Positions 31,047-41,154 are shown, numbered from the stretch's first letter. The stretch is DNA of 64,000 nt from Bathynomus jamesi (GCA_023014485.1 JAJOZX010001003.1:310001-374000); one strand, 5' to 3'. Notes: generated from the sequence alone by a model not told the origin. Made by a program: numbers and translations.

Positions 31047-31901
31047 TTAAACTTTATATTCAGCTTTACTTTCGAATGATGGCATTTTTTTACGTAACTG
31101 AAGTGTTGATCTTATGAAGCCATCTCGCGCGTTCAATCCAAATACTTTTGATGATGCTTCAGTCACTAATTTTACCATTCTTTCTACTACTTGTGTATGA
31201 CAAGGGAATTTCTCGAATGGAGGGGTACTCTTGTTTTCTATGAATTCTTCAATCTCATTTTCTGTCAGGTGTCTTGTCACAGGTGGTTCAGTGACAATGC
31301 ATTTTTGCCAATTAATTAAATCAGTATAATCAGTAGCTTCAAATTGAATAACAGGTACTGTGAAACGCCTCACAACTTTTTCCTTGTTTGTTTGCCTTGC
31401 TTTCTTTATTCGCCTCCACGCTAATTCTCTTATGGCGCTGCGGTCATCATGAATCATTGATGCTAGAATATTTTCTGGATTTGCAAAAAATGCATTTCTT
31501 TGTATGACAGGGTTTACAATATCCTTTACTTCGTCATTCAGTGTTCTTGTTAGTTCAATAGTTTTGAAAACATGTTTTGAGCCATTGACAAAAGACGTAC
31601 TTTGCTTAATAGAAAACCACATTGGGATGTAGACCTTCATTATAAAAGAAGCAATGTTCATGAGGTTCTCAGATGGACTTACAGTTGAAACGTATAGACG
31701 AAGCAAACGATTTGCTGTAGTCAGCCATCGTGAATGTGCCATTTTGCCTGGACTACGATGAGCAAGATCTGGAGAGCAATATCCCTTTGTTATGGCCTGA
31801 TGAATATCAATTAGATATTTTTGGTCGGTGCTAAGATCTTCACAGTCTACAGTTGGTTCCTCAGCATCAATCCTTTCAAACTCGACAATAGGAAGACTCA
31901 C
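31047..31901 (-). CDS. Transposase-like protein of TAGGG element, C-terminal piece
   Basis: 284-residue frame. Landmarks: LSTDQKYLIDIHQAI (about 22), PGKMAHSRWLTTANRLLRLY (about 50), VYIPMWFSIK (about 88), IQRNAFFANPENILASMIHD (about 134), FPCHTQVVERMVKLVTEAS (about 232) and a C-terminal GLNARDGFIRSTLQLR. Proteins with this order are common, unnamed predicted proteins in arthropods; I know no function for them other than presumed transposition. The segment probably completes an RNase H-like catalytic fold begun in the next piece. Joined to 31876-32235 by a frameshift near 31895. Confidence 0.75.
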   Translation of the reverse strand: MSLPIVEFERIDAEEPTVDCEDLSTDQKYLIDIHQAITKGYCSPDLAHRSPGKMAHSRWLTTANRLLRLYVSTVSPSENLMNIASFIMKVYIPMWFSIKQSTSFVNGSKHVFKTIELTRTLNDEVKDIVNPVIQRNAFFANPENILASMIHDDRSAIRELAWRRIKKARQTNKEKVVRRFTVPVIQFEATDYTDLINWQKCIVTEPPVTRHLTENEIEEFIENKSTPPFEKFPCHTQVVERMVKLVTEASSKVFGLNARDGFIRSTLQLRKKMPSFESKAEYKV

Positions 31902-32235
31902 AGTTCTCTAATTCCCTGCCAATAGGACCGGTGAATCCGCGGGGGCCAGATGTTTTTCCATCCAGCTTTGCAACTAAATGGCGTAATGGCAATTCATTGG
32001 CATGGAGCTGGCACACTAAATGTTGAACTGGCTTCTTCAGCTTCAATTCTATAAGCCTTATAACGCCTCCCTTTTCTCCAGTGTTGACTGCTGCACGATC
32101 GCATCCAATGGCAACAAGGTTTTCCAGGTTCATGTCATTATTTCCAATATACTCAAACATTCCTTTACATATTTCTTCAGCTGATCCAGAATTCACAGAA
32201 TAATGGCCCAAATAATCTGAACCAGGTTCTCTCAC
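31876..32235 (-). CDS. Transposase-like protein of TAGGG element, middle piece
   Basis: 119-residue frame with LVAIGCDRAAVNTGEKGG (about residue 40), then LIELKLKKPVQHLVCQLHAN and ELPLRH. The order Asp, NTG, then Cys-x2-His resembles the second-aspartate and C-x2-H region of hAT-type transposases and is matched in the element at 59830-62962 (FDTTASNTG ... ACRHHIYE). I infer an RNase H-fold transposase. The listed start is the first Met; coding continues upstream into the 349-residue frame, from which it is separated only by a slip in a run of 11 A (minus strand) at about 32282-32292. Confidence 0.75.
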   Translation of the reverse strand: MREPGSDYLGHYSVNSGSAEEICKGMFEYIGNNDMNLENLVAIGCDRAAVNTGEKGGVIRLIELKLKKPVQHLVCQLHANELPLRHLVAKLDGKTSGPRGFTGPIGRELENCESSYCRV

Positions 32236-32255
32236 TAAAGTGATATGTTCTTCTG

Positions 32256-33305
32256 TTACCTTCTTCTGATATACTTTGGACTCTTTTTTTTTTTGGAAGA
32301 GTGTAGAATCTTTTCGACCATCAAATAGATTCCTCTGATTGGGACCTGATTTTGATCTTTCATAATTTCTGATCTCTTCTTTTGTCTTTCTCTTCTGATT
32401 TTACTCCTATCCACTACTTCAGATGTATTGTCAATAGAAACTTCTCCAATATCTTGCAATACTGCACTAACAATGAATGCTGCAGCTCGATCTGAAACTG
32501 CAGTCCTGTCACAAGCAGTAGCCACTGAAGGTAGATTTGTAGTTTTCCTTTTCTTGAATAATTGCTCTTCAGGTTGTTCGAGCTTTCTCTTCGAGCTAAC
32601 TGGCTCTGGAAATGTATCGTCTGATATTTCGCCAGATTCACTTTCACTATTTGATGTCGATGATGATAATTCAACATTTGTATCCTGCAATTTCTCCTGT
32701 GAAGATTCTTTGGTGAGCCTCATAGCTTCTTTTTGCTTTCTTAGCAACGTAGATGCTTTTTTCTTTGAGAGTGTAATATCTACTCTATCAATAAACAGTT
32801 TTCTTTCACTCCTTTGATCTAAGAGGAACGTCACTTCTTCCTTTGGAACCGTTTTTTCTTTGGGACAAGAACATTGTGTTAGTACTTTGCACTTGCACGC
32901 TGCAATGTCAAAAAGTTTCGTGTGTGCTTCTTTTTTGAACATATCAATCTTTGCTTTGTAAGCTTCAGAATTTTTTCTGCTTTGGTATGGCTTCATAATG
33001 ACACGATACTTTTCGTGGTAGCTTCTGAACATTGTTTCAATTCGCCTGTCTGACAGAATTGGGACGGAAGCACTTTCCCAAATTGTTTTCAATTTATCAA
33101 CAACTTGTTCTAATATTTGAGATATTGAAGGATCTTTATTAGTATTCTGTTTCAAATCGTTTCTTACAAACAAGTAATATTTAAAAACTCCTTCGTATGT
33201 AGGAAGATTCCTGTGCCACAAATCTTCCCCCATACCAAACATGGGGCACTCAGTTGAGGCCCTGGTTGATTTTGCACAAACTCGAGACATTTTGAAAGTA
33301 TACAA
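32256..33305 (-). CDS. Transposase-like protein of TAGGG element, N-terminal piece
   Basis: 349-residue frame. The first 30 residues hold two Cys; then an alpha-helical region with LKTIWESASVPILSDRRIE. A cysteine cluster CKCKVLTQCSCP at about residue 143 may bind zinc. A long Lys/Glu/Ser-rich linker (about 175-260) contains an acidic SESESGEISDD stretch and basic KRKLEQ and FKKRKTT words that look like nuclear localisation signals. The frame ends in the A-run at 32282-32292, so the shift may be a homopolymer error rather than a true break. The start at 33305 is the first Met; MSR at 33290 is an alternative. Confidence 0.75.
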   Translation of the reverse strand: MYTFKMSRVCAKSTRASTECPMFGMGEDLWHRNLPTYEGVFKYYLFVRNDLKQNTNKDPSISQILEQVVDKLKTIWESASVPILSDRRIETMFRSYHEKYRVIMKPYQSRKNSEAYKAKIDMFKKEAHTKLFDIAACKCKVLTQCSCPKEKTVPKEEVTFLLDQRSERKLFIDRVDITLSKKKASTLLRKQKEAMRLTKESSQEKLQDTNVELSSSTSNSESESGEISDDTFPEPVSSKRKLEQPEEQLFKKRKTTNLPSVATACDRTAVSDRAAAFIVSAVLQDIGEVSIDNTSEVVDRSKIRRERQKKRSEIMKDQNQVPIRGIYLMVEKILHSSKKKKSPKYIRRR

Positions 33306-34044
33306 ATCTGAATAAGAAAGAGCTAATATTAATTATACGTTAATTTCAGTTAATAGTACATGGCAAACTTAGGGCAACACAATACAGAAATGCAAAATAT
33401 ATAAGAAATATAGTTTAGACTATCTGAGTAACGCCAACAACAGAACACCCACCTGCTACGAGAGCGACAGCTACACTGAACCGAGGTACTCACGTGACAG
33501 CTGAGTGAGCTGACTATAGAAAACTGTTTTTAGAGAATAGAAACTTTTTTTAAAGGTTGACTGAGCTATTTTTATACAAGTGTGAATAAATTCTTGTCTA
33601 TTGTGCATCGTGGACTCTTCTGTAATTATTGGTTAAAATCTGCTTTTTTCAATTTTTTTCAATATTGAAGGTCATTGTGGCACCTGAAGATATTAATGTT
33701 ATGATTTTAAATTTATACCAGCTTATTTCCTCACTACTTCACACATTTTCCACACTAGCCAATTTGAAAATTCGAAAAATGAGTTTTTCACTCCGCCCTA
33801 CCGTACATAACCCATTTTTCATCACATGTTAAAAAACTTGCTTAAAGTGATTATTTAAAAGACGAAAAAACTTTTTGGGGGACCTGATATTTTCATAACT
33901 AACAGTTAAAAAACAATGTAATTCTATTTAATATTGTTAATAAACCCATTAAAACTTGAGATGTGACGTAACAACTGATTATCTCTTGTGCTTGAGTGAA
34001 ACTGAAAACTTTAAAGTATTGTGAAAACTAGTGAAATCATTAAA

Positions 34045-34638
34045 CAGCGCCCTGCCAAAATAAAATGAACACCCTCCTAAACTAACGGAATGGACATGTG
34101 GCAGCGTCCTCTTGAAGCATGATGTCCTCCAGGGGAAGTCTCCATTCCGAAACAAAGGCAGGAAGTTCCCATCTAAGATGGATATGTAATCTTGTGAATT
34201 AAGACTTCCTTCCACGAACACAAGTTCAGTTTTTTTTAGTGTCAAATGCCTGTCCACACCCTAACAACACAACCACCGAATTTCACATCGGGTTGCACCA
34301 ATTTGCAATTGAACATATCTCCATACCCACGTCCGTCCTCTTGAAGCAAACTGCTGGAATGTGCCAAAACTGATCAGACTTGCCCTTCATCTGCATGGAC
34401 CATCGTATCGTTTTCTCTTATTAGGCTCAGAGAGCGTTCTGCATAGACCGTCCTACACAGAGGTACAGAGGACGTGTAGCTAGACGGAAGCCACCTTAGA
34501 TGAGAACTACCTGCCTTTGTTTCGGAATGGAAACTTCATTTGAAGGACAGCATGTTTCAACAGGACAGTGCCACAACGGTGCCACATGCTCATTTCGTTG
34601 CTTTAGGAGGGTGTTCATTTTATTCTGACAGGGCGCTG
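34045..34638. mobile_element. Inverted-repeat Tc1-like derivative
   Basis: A 594-bp unit with ends CAGCGCCCTG(T/C)CA(A/G)AATAAAAT and arms of about 130 bp. TA follows the right end. The arms themselves are coding traces: the minus frame 33979-34257 has VEGSLNSQDYISILDGNFLP, a Tc1-type block, and the right arm reads SMFQQDSATTVPHAHFV on the plus strand, the second-Asp block. So the terminal inverted repeats here are made of two opposed copies of transposase coding sequence. Confidence 0.78.
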
Positions 34639-35269
34639 TAATTCAGTATAAACAGAATTTAACACAATAAGATCAAAATTAATACATAAAGTTTATTACA
34701 TATTTATTATAACTAAAATTATAACACTGAAAACTTAAAAACTCGCAACAGATAGATGAACAGCATTATGGATTATTTATGGAAGGTTCAAGAAGAATCC
34801 TTCAAAATTGCTATCATCCCGCACCTATCAGTCGTGACTAATGTAGAGAGGAAGAAATGGTGTCAAACTTCGAAAAGGAGACGAGTCCAGGAGAGAGTTC
34901 GTAACAGACTGTACGAAGACAACAGGCTGTGTCGAGATCTTCGGTTTGTTCTTTAGTTTTTCCATTAAATGAATTATTGTTCAGAAAATTTTGTGAGTGT
35001 TAAAGAAAAACTTAAACTCCAGCTGTGTCGAAATTTAATTACAATCCACTAATTTTTTCAGTTTTTCTCTCTCATGTCCTGAAACTTCTTGTGAATTTAA
35101 TACTTGTAGAGTTTCAGTGGAAAAAGATTAAAACTGAAATCATAATTTAGTCACTGTGAAAAAGAAACATTTAACAAGAGGAACAGACAATGGGAATTAA
35201 ACTTATAATTGCTTTCAAGGAAAAGTTAAGTTATTTGTTCAGTTACTTCATTGGTGGCATCGTTGGGAT
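34639..35269. other. AT-rich stretch without recognisable features
   Basis: One short plus frame at 34756-34956 was not recognised; nothing else seen. Confidence 0.5.
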
Positions 35270-35620
35270 GGGAAGTAATATGGATGGATTTAGGGCGAGT
35301 CAATGCCAATGCCACTGAGGGGAGAGGGGGAGGGGAGCACCTGAGAGGAACGAAGGGGCACTGTCAGCGGGGAAAAGGGAGTACCAGAGGGGAGTGCCAG
35401 TAGAACAAAATTTTAATCTTTCATAAGATCTCTTAATCCCTCATAAGGTCTCAATCTGTTAGTGGCGTTTGATTAAAAAGATAAGAATTTTTTTAAAAAT
35501 TTAAAATAAGAACTGATGTCATACTGTGAACTTTAACGGCCACCATTTTAAAAGCTCAAAAAGTAAAAAAAATGAAAGGTTATAAGGTTTGCAGGCCACC
35601 TGATGTAATGCAACACGCTT
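35270..35620 (+). repeat. Dispersed repeat 'R1', second plus copy
   Basis: Best-preserved copy: AG-rich part with GAGGGGAGTGCCAGT, an AT-rich spacer, then CATACTGTGAACTTTA, CCACCATTTTAA, CCACCTGATGTAATGCAACA. It is followed by a (CA)n tract at about 35630-35670. Matches 20330-20610 and, inverted, 17365-17640. Confidence 0.75.
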
Positions 35621-35918
35621 GACACATGCACACACACACACCACACACACAAACACACACACACACACACCTAAACTAACCTAACCTAGAGAGTACAACC
35701 TCGACAGTAATAACAATTCTAACCTAAGCTGACCTAACCTCGCCTAACTTAGATCGCACAACTTCGCCATCACGCTGAGATCACACACAAGATCAATAGA
35801 ACAACGACACACAAACACACACACCGATGTAACGAGCTTGTGCATTGTTTTTCTTGGTAGGCAATTGTGGACGGAGCCTATTATTTGTGTATACATGTGA
35901 ATCTTAGAGCGAGCTTAA

Positions 35919-35922
<4 letters not shown>

Positions 35923-36010
<88 letters not shown>
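35923..36010. repeat. Compound (CT)n(AT)n microsatellite
   Basis: About 62 bp of CT repeats followed directly by about 27 bp of AT repeats. Confidence 0.95.
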
Positions 36011-36257
36011 TAAGGTGTATATATAGGCAGATTATTATTTCTACAGTCTTAAAAAGATTTAAAAGCCTACTTTAATAAAATAATAAAATTTAATTGTCTT
36101 TTATCCTTAACGTATTTGGTGCCTTCTTTTGCGACACTAATCACTGAACGATGGTTCTCTAGAGACGATTGACCTTTCGTTTTAGGTCCACCTGTTCTAA
36201 ACACAGATGTCTCCTCACATACACACACATAGACATAAACACACAATATAATTATAC

Positions 36258-36420
36258 AGTATATATTTATCGTAAAGAACGACGCTTTGTATAGGAGAAT
36301 TATCCGCGCAAGATGAGAGCGAAAGAACGAAACAAATGAAAAAATGAGGTAACCACCCGGGAATCGAACCCGGGATCTTCCGATTGCCGGTCAGATATGA
36401 TAACCATTACACCACGGGCC
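36258..36420 (-). mobile_element. tRNA-derived SINE, copy with tRNA-like head
   Basis: Minus strand 36420-36348 has a tRNA-like head: TGTAATGGTTATCA (A-box/D-arm), a 5-bp anticodon stem TCTGA/TCGGA around loop CCGGCAA, and a T-arm CCGGGTTCGATTCCCGG with a perfect B box. The acceptor stem does not pair beyond two bases and position 33 is C instead of T, so it is not a working tRNA gene. The next 90 bases (36347-36258) recur at 36628-36535, as expected for a SINE body. RNA polymerase III promoter boxes are intact. Confidence 0.7.
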
Positions 36421-36534
36421 TCACTCAAACAAATGTCGTAATTCCTCTACATACGCGCAGAAACCAATGCCCCAAAGGGGCACCTCCCGCATGCCGTAAC
36501 ATTATATACATTATAACTGCAAACACGCAGTATA

Positions 36535-36628
36535 ATTAACGTAAAGAACGACGCTTTGTATAGGAGAATTATCCGCGCAAGATGAGAGCGAAAGAACAAA
36601 CAAATGAAAAAATGAGGTAACCACCCGG
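36535..36628 (-). mobile_element. tRNA-derived SINE, 5'-truncated copy
   Basis: Near-identical to 36258-36358, with only 13 bases of the tRNA 3' end left (GGTAACCACCCGG on the plus strand). Truncation at the 5' side fits incomplete reverse transcription. Both copies lie 190 bp apart in the same orientation. Confidence 0.72.
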
Positions 36629-36639
36629 TTACATATATA

Positions 36640-36642
36640 CTC

Positions 36643-36684
<42 letters not shown>

Positions 36685-37887
36685 AACGGTATGTGTGTAT
36701 GCATAAATTTCATATAAAAATGTAAATAAAAATAGTAGAAAGAAAGAATGAAATGATTTTAAAATCGATTTAATTTTACTTGAAAATTTTTTATTTTTAA
36801 ACCTAGGATTGAAACTGACCAGAAAGTTATCGGAGAAAGAGCGTAAATCAAGCTCGCGTTGTCCGAAAACGAACTGTTGTTTTACACCCCCGGAGGTGAA
36901 TTATAGCCCGCATTGAAGATGGTGAGGGGAACTATAGCTTACGAAGGTTGTTTTTCATTAATGGAGCTTGTAAAAGTTTGGTTTTGTCTATTCTTTACTT
37001 TCGCCTGAGGGAAATCATTGAGAGATTTTAAATTTTAATTTAAAAATTTTCGTAAGTAAGGCGGAGCATAAGTTTAACGAAATTGAGATTAGAGCCAACG
37101 AATGATGTCATGGAATGAAAATGTTTCTGATAGGCCCTTTATTCACTAAAGGCAGGAATCCATGTAAAGGTGTAACTTAGAGTTATAAGGCCAGTTGTAG
37201 TTCTGTTTTTCATAGTTGAAGTGGCTTTAAAACCTTTGAACTTTGTGACACGATTGGAAAATTTCTAAGCCGATTTAAAACTGTCTCACGTTGTTCGAAA
37301 ATTTGTATTGCACTGTTCACTGTCCCGTATTGTTTTGCAAAAGCCTAATGTTAATTGTAGTCCAGTCATCAAGAGGTAAAGTGCGAAAAAGCTTTGAAAT
37401 CTGTGGCGCTGTTTGATTTTATAAACCAACTGTAAAATTGTTTCTGTTATTCGAAAAATTTGAATCTCATTGTTTCACGTAAACTTGGTTTCAAGAGTTT
37501 AATGTTTGTCGGCAGAAAAGAACTTTGTGAAGATTTCTTTGAATTAAATTATTGTTCACATGTCAAATTTTAACTTGTAAGTTTGGTGAATATTGTGTTT
37601 CCTTAGGGAATAATTTTACAGTTTTTGCGTTGAGCAAATAACTTGTGGTGACTTTGTTTCCCGAGGAAACCTGTGGAGTTCGCGCAGGACTTTTGAAAAC
37701 GTTTAATTGGCAGGTTACATATATAAGTTACATATATAAAGTTACATATATAAAATCCCTCTGTATAAACCTTTTGAGACTTCATAAATACTAATGACCC
37801 AAACGTGAACAATTCCACTCACCTATCAGATTATGGAAAAAAAAAATGAGATAAGAAAGAAGTTTTACACAATTTCGTCTGAATGTA
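36640..37887. other. AT-rich stretch, no gene recognised
   Basis: Contains an (AT)n tract at about 36645-36680. The rest has repeated Phe/Leu-rich short frames and words such as AAAATTTGTA and TTTGTGAAG, but no clear repeat unit. A triplet of TTACATATATAAA is at 37715-37755. Confidence 0.5.
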
Positions 37888-38270
37888 ATGCAAATTCATA
37901 TTTACCATATTTACCAACCAGTCATTCGCAGAAACATTAGATCAGTTAAATGTATGGCAAACAGGAACACCTGGTATTACTCGAGACCTTACTTGTCGGC
38001 CTTTGGGCCAATCTTTAAAGACATTTTACAGATTTTTGCTACCTGTCTGGGCCCTAAGGTGTGTAAAACCAAATGAAAACCCATATTTACCCTCTAAGTT
38101 CCTTCACAGGTCAACAACAGAACAGTTAAATGTAGAATAAACAGGAAAATTTGACATTACCTTAGACTTTACAGTGTACTCGACGACCATTGGGTCCAAT
38201 GTTTAAAGACCTTTTACATCGTTTTATTACCTGCCTGAACCATAGGGTGTGTAAATCTAAGGTAAACCTC
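37888..38270. repeat. Tandem duplication of about 190 bp
   Basis: 37888-38080 and 38081-38270 align from end to end: CATATTTACC, AACAG...CAGTTAAATGTA, AAACAGGAA, ATTAC(T/C)...GACCTTAC/GACTTTAC, GGGCCAATCTTTAAAGAC versus GGGTCCAATGTTTAAAGAC, TTTTACA, CTACCTG, GGTGTGTAAA. Divergence of roughly a quarter implies an old event. No frame is kept. Confidence 0.8.
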
Positions 38271-38361
38271 AACAACAGGTCCTGACAATGTTTCGTGGAA
38301 ACATTCGAGTATGGACACAAAGTATAGGCTCCACCCCCACAATTGCCTACAAAAAAAAACA

Positions 38362-39150
38362 AGTTCATCAATCTTTCGCAGAAATCGCTGTCGTGAGCAC
38401 GTCTCAGCTGCTGAAGTTCTAATTCTAAGTTTTATCAAAACCTCCTGCGCGCGTGTGTGTGCTTATACTCCTCACCTAAATTTACTTTTTAACAACGATG
38501 GCAGTCTCTGATATTGCGGGCAACACCTTTGTAAAGTGGTACTCCGTAAAATCTGAAGATGTAGTGAATACTCGACGTCCGTCCTTTCATGCGTCTACTG
38601 AAGTTTTTAAATCAGACTTAATTCATGCAAGGTTGACGACCAGGATACTCAACCGCTTTAGGATTATTCTGACAAGAATGTCACAGGATTTCTTAATGTT
38701 AAAGATGTCCTGGAGTATATGTCGAATTTAAGCTGCGTCATAGAATACAACTACAGCGAAGTGAAGAACCAGATGCTCGGCGAAGAAAAAAAAGACTCTG
38801 GATTATGAAATTCGTTGACGAATGGTAGGACAAAACTTATTACGTGATGTTAAACGTCACCGATTATGCTCCCGCAACAAAAACGCAAACTTCGTGATCT
38901 CGGACATTTTAAAATACTTTTACCATTACATCAACGTTTACCACGATGAGGTGACTAATGAGGTCATAGCTAAAGGTCTGTATACTTTTATAATAGACCT
39001 TAGTAACGAGTAACTTTTGTTTCCTAGAGTAGAACGGTATGGGTATTGGGTATGCCTATTTCTCGAATGTTAATTGATTTACTATCGAATCATTTTACAT
39101 ATTTAGTAATTTAGTGTATATGCTTTTTCATCCAGCCAAACGTACATTTT
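38362..39150 (+). pseudogene. Unknown virus-like gene 0, copy B
   Basis: Homologous to 26230-25515 (minus). The frame 38498-38731 starts at a good Met (MAVSDIAGNTFVKW) and runs until a frameshift near 38630. A later open piece, 38822-39013, contains FYHYINVYHDE and GLYTFIIDL. The two copies are broken at different places, so the gene was intact in their common ancestor. No known domain recognised. It directly precedes the conserved non-coding block at 39190. Confidence 0.6.
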
Positions 39151-39189
39151 CCTGTTGGTACATATCTCTACATGATTCCTCCAGCGCTA

Positions 39190-39710
39190 TCGAGTCGTCG
39201 AGTCACCAACAGGGGGCACCCCGAACCTAAGACGCATGACTCACCACCACGTCAGCGTCACGAGCTGAAGCAAGCAGCCCACTTCACGCCAGCATCTGAG
39301 CTTGAAGCGTCGTGACGTGCTACCCAGAAGCATCCTCGCTGCATCACCAAGAAACACCTGCACCTACAGTAACAAAGAACGAACGAACTACAGATAAGTA
39401 GTATCCTTAACGCTCAATACGCCGTAACTTTTTCTAAATCAGTGAGTGTGTTCAAACATGGCAGAGGTGCGATTAATTATGTGCTCGAGACAAATTATAA
39501 ACGTGTAAACTCCCCCAAACGTAATGTGATTTATTTGACTGTTGACGAGATGTCAAAAATCTTTGTTAGTTGAGAAGTGGTCGGTTGAGAATTATAAAGT
39601 GCCAGCGAGTGCATCAAGGGTAACGATTAGTGACACCCCCTCATGTTTTATTGTTTGTGCGTTAACTATGAGTCGAAATATGAAACAACCGCGCATTGAT
39701 ATAAAGGGTT
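39190..39710 (+). other. Conserved non-coding block of the virus-like element, copy B
   Basis: Matches 22255-21710 in inverted orientation. Less AT-rich than its surroundings, with GAACGAACGAAC and many short GCGT words. No open frame. Homology breaks near 39700 and resumes at 40795, so about 1.1 kb was inserted here in copy B (or lost in copy A). Confidence 0.6.
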
Positions 39711-39714
39711 CGGG

Positions 39715-40790
39715 GTTCTGATCAATTGTGGTTGAGGTCCAATTTTACATAGACTCATCTTTTCGTTCCGTTTCTATTAATTAAATGCTTAACCACTAAA
39801 CCATGACTAAGTAAATTAATGCTTTTATCGTTATAATAATTTCATATTTTAACTTTAATTATTACTATCAATTGTTTTATTATGAAACACCAACATTTCT
39901 ATATTTTTAATCTTATGTTCACAGATTACTTTAATTTTACACTTACGCTATATAATTCAAGAGACAAGGTTAAGCCTTGATCGAAAATCAAGTAGGCCTT
40001 CAAAACCGATATAGCCTCGCACGTGCCATGAGTAAAAGCCTAGGGTCGCGGACAGAAGATTCCACATCACCGGCCCGAGTCGAAAATGAAGTTGACCCTC
40101 TGTTATCAACTCATCTTAATGTAGCCCCTACTTCTCACGGGCTCTGATCGAAATGTTGAAAACAAATTAACAAGGGAAGGCAAAACGATCTTAAGATGGA
40201 CAAACATCTTCCAACGACTCTGACTCTTCTTGATTCAACTTTCTAACTCTGTCTGGTGATGCGTTGCCTGTTTCATGGAGCAGATTTCATTGTTCCATTC
40301 GCGCTTTACATCTGATCTTGAGTTTATTTATTATTGCACCTACAACTTAAGAGACAGAAATTAATATATGATTTCGATAGGTTTTAGAATTTCCCACCTA
40401 TTCTACAGTATTCAACTAACTTTATTGGCCTTTTTTCTGATATTAAATCATATACTTATATAGATCAGGTATTATTTGAAAACTAATTTGTCTTTAAGAC
40501 AATGATTGGGCAAGACTAGAGGTAGGTATCACGTGACAAATAAACTTATGCCTGATTGGATGAACGTGAATAGGAGTATGAACAAAACTAAGCCTGTTGT
40601 CCTGGCTTCATGGTTCATGTTACGTACTCTTGTTTAAATTCAGAATAGGCCTATTTCCTACCTTTTATAATTCAGTTATTAAACCTAACTTATATTTATA
40701 CATTATGAATTGTTATTTTATATTTATTAATAAATCCCGATTTTACGATCCCAACAAATATACGTTTGTTGTAGAAAAGTAATCTAACCG
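39715..40790. other. Insertion in copy B of the virus-like element, unassigned
   Basis: Present in copy B only. It has no inverted ends, no poly-A and no recognised coding. One plus frame (40597-40782) is rich in Phe/Tyr/Ile and likely chance. Confidence 0.45.
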
Positions 40791-40794
40791 CATT

Positions 40795-41154
40795 CAGTAA
40801 AAACAGTGGTAATAACGGACTAGTGTCAACTCGTTGCCGTTTCATCCTCGGTAGATTATTTGAAATAACTGCCTTTCTCAACCTGTTGTTATGCGTTATT
40901 TTGATTTTGTTCTCGAGCATGCCTATACATTTTTAATTGACGATTGTAGATAGAGGCAAAGTGAGAACGGCTTGGAGTTTAGAGAATATTTAGAAGACAC
41001 TTCCCCAAAAAGTACCACTCGCTTTGGGACGTTGGTCTAGAGCGTTACAACCATCCCTCGCCTTCACCGTTCATCCACAAGAACTCTTTCTTTATATAGC
41101 CTGTAACTGTCCTTACGATTTAGAAGACTTCCTCACACAAAGCTATGAGCTCTG
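40795..41154 (+). pseudogene. Unknown virus-like gene 1, copy B
   Basis: After shared upstream DNA (AAAAACAGTGGTAATAACGG at 40799, also in copy A) the frame has LEHAYTFLID near 40915 and, after a stop and frameshift, EDTSPKSTT and the aromatic C-terminal part. It ends with TGA at 41152, overlapping the next gene by about 10 bases, as in copy A. Confidence 0.6.

Larger units (their letters stand above)
30639..33800 (-). mobile_element. TAGGG-ended DNA transposon, TSD CCGTACAT
   Basis: A 3162-bp element with TAGGCGG-like ends (TAGGGCGGA at left; TCCGCCCTA at right), imperfect inverted repeats of about 160 bp that include GGCTAGTG(C/T)GGA and ATCTTCAGGTGCCACAA, and an exact 8-bp target duplication CCGTACAT (30631-30638 and 33801-33808). 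It is inserted in a mariner gene. It encodes one transposase-like protein of about 750 residues in three open pieces separated by two frameshifts. See the related elements at 59830-62962, 58112-58733 and 54359-54562. Confidence 0.9.
30006..33887 (-). mobile_element. Mariner element split by a larger transposon
   Basis: Ends TCAGGTC(A/C)CCCAAAAAGTTT at 30006 and its complement at 33862-33887, flanked by TA on both sides. The transposase is on the minus strand. After the codons for the start of the frame near 33808-33840, the gene is interrupted at its YGN region by the TAGGG element at 30639-33800. Removing the insertion leaves about 720 bp, so the mariner was itself shortened at its N-terminal side. 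Confidence 0.9.

Noticed and set aside
32428..32817. Plus-strand 129-codon frame with a hydrophobic Leu/Ser-rich composition
   Set aside because: It is antisense to the Glu/Ser/Lys-rich linker of the TAGGG transposase.
36348..36420. Functional tRNA gene on the minus strand
   Set aside because: The acceptor stem does not pair, position 33 is C, and the flanking body is repeated nearby; a SINE head is the better reading.
36447..36713. Minus frame with IYIYIYIYIY runs
   Set aside because: It is a translation of an (AT)n microsatellite. The same applies to frames at 45193-45390, 46874-47065, 54229-54450 and 60109-60309.
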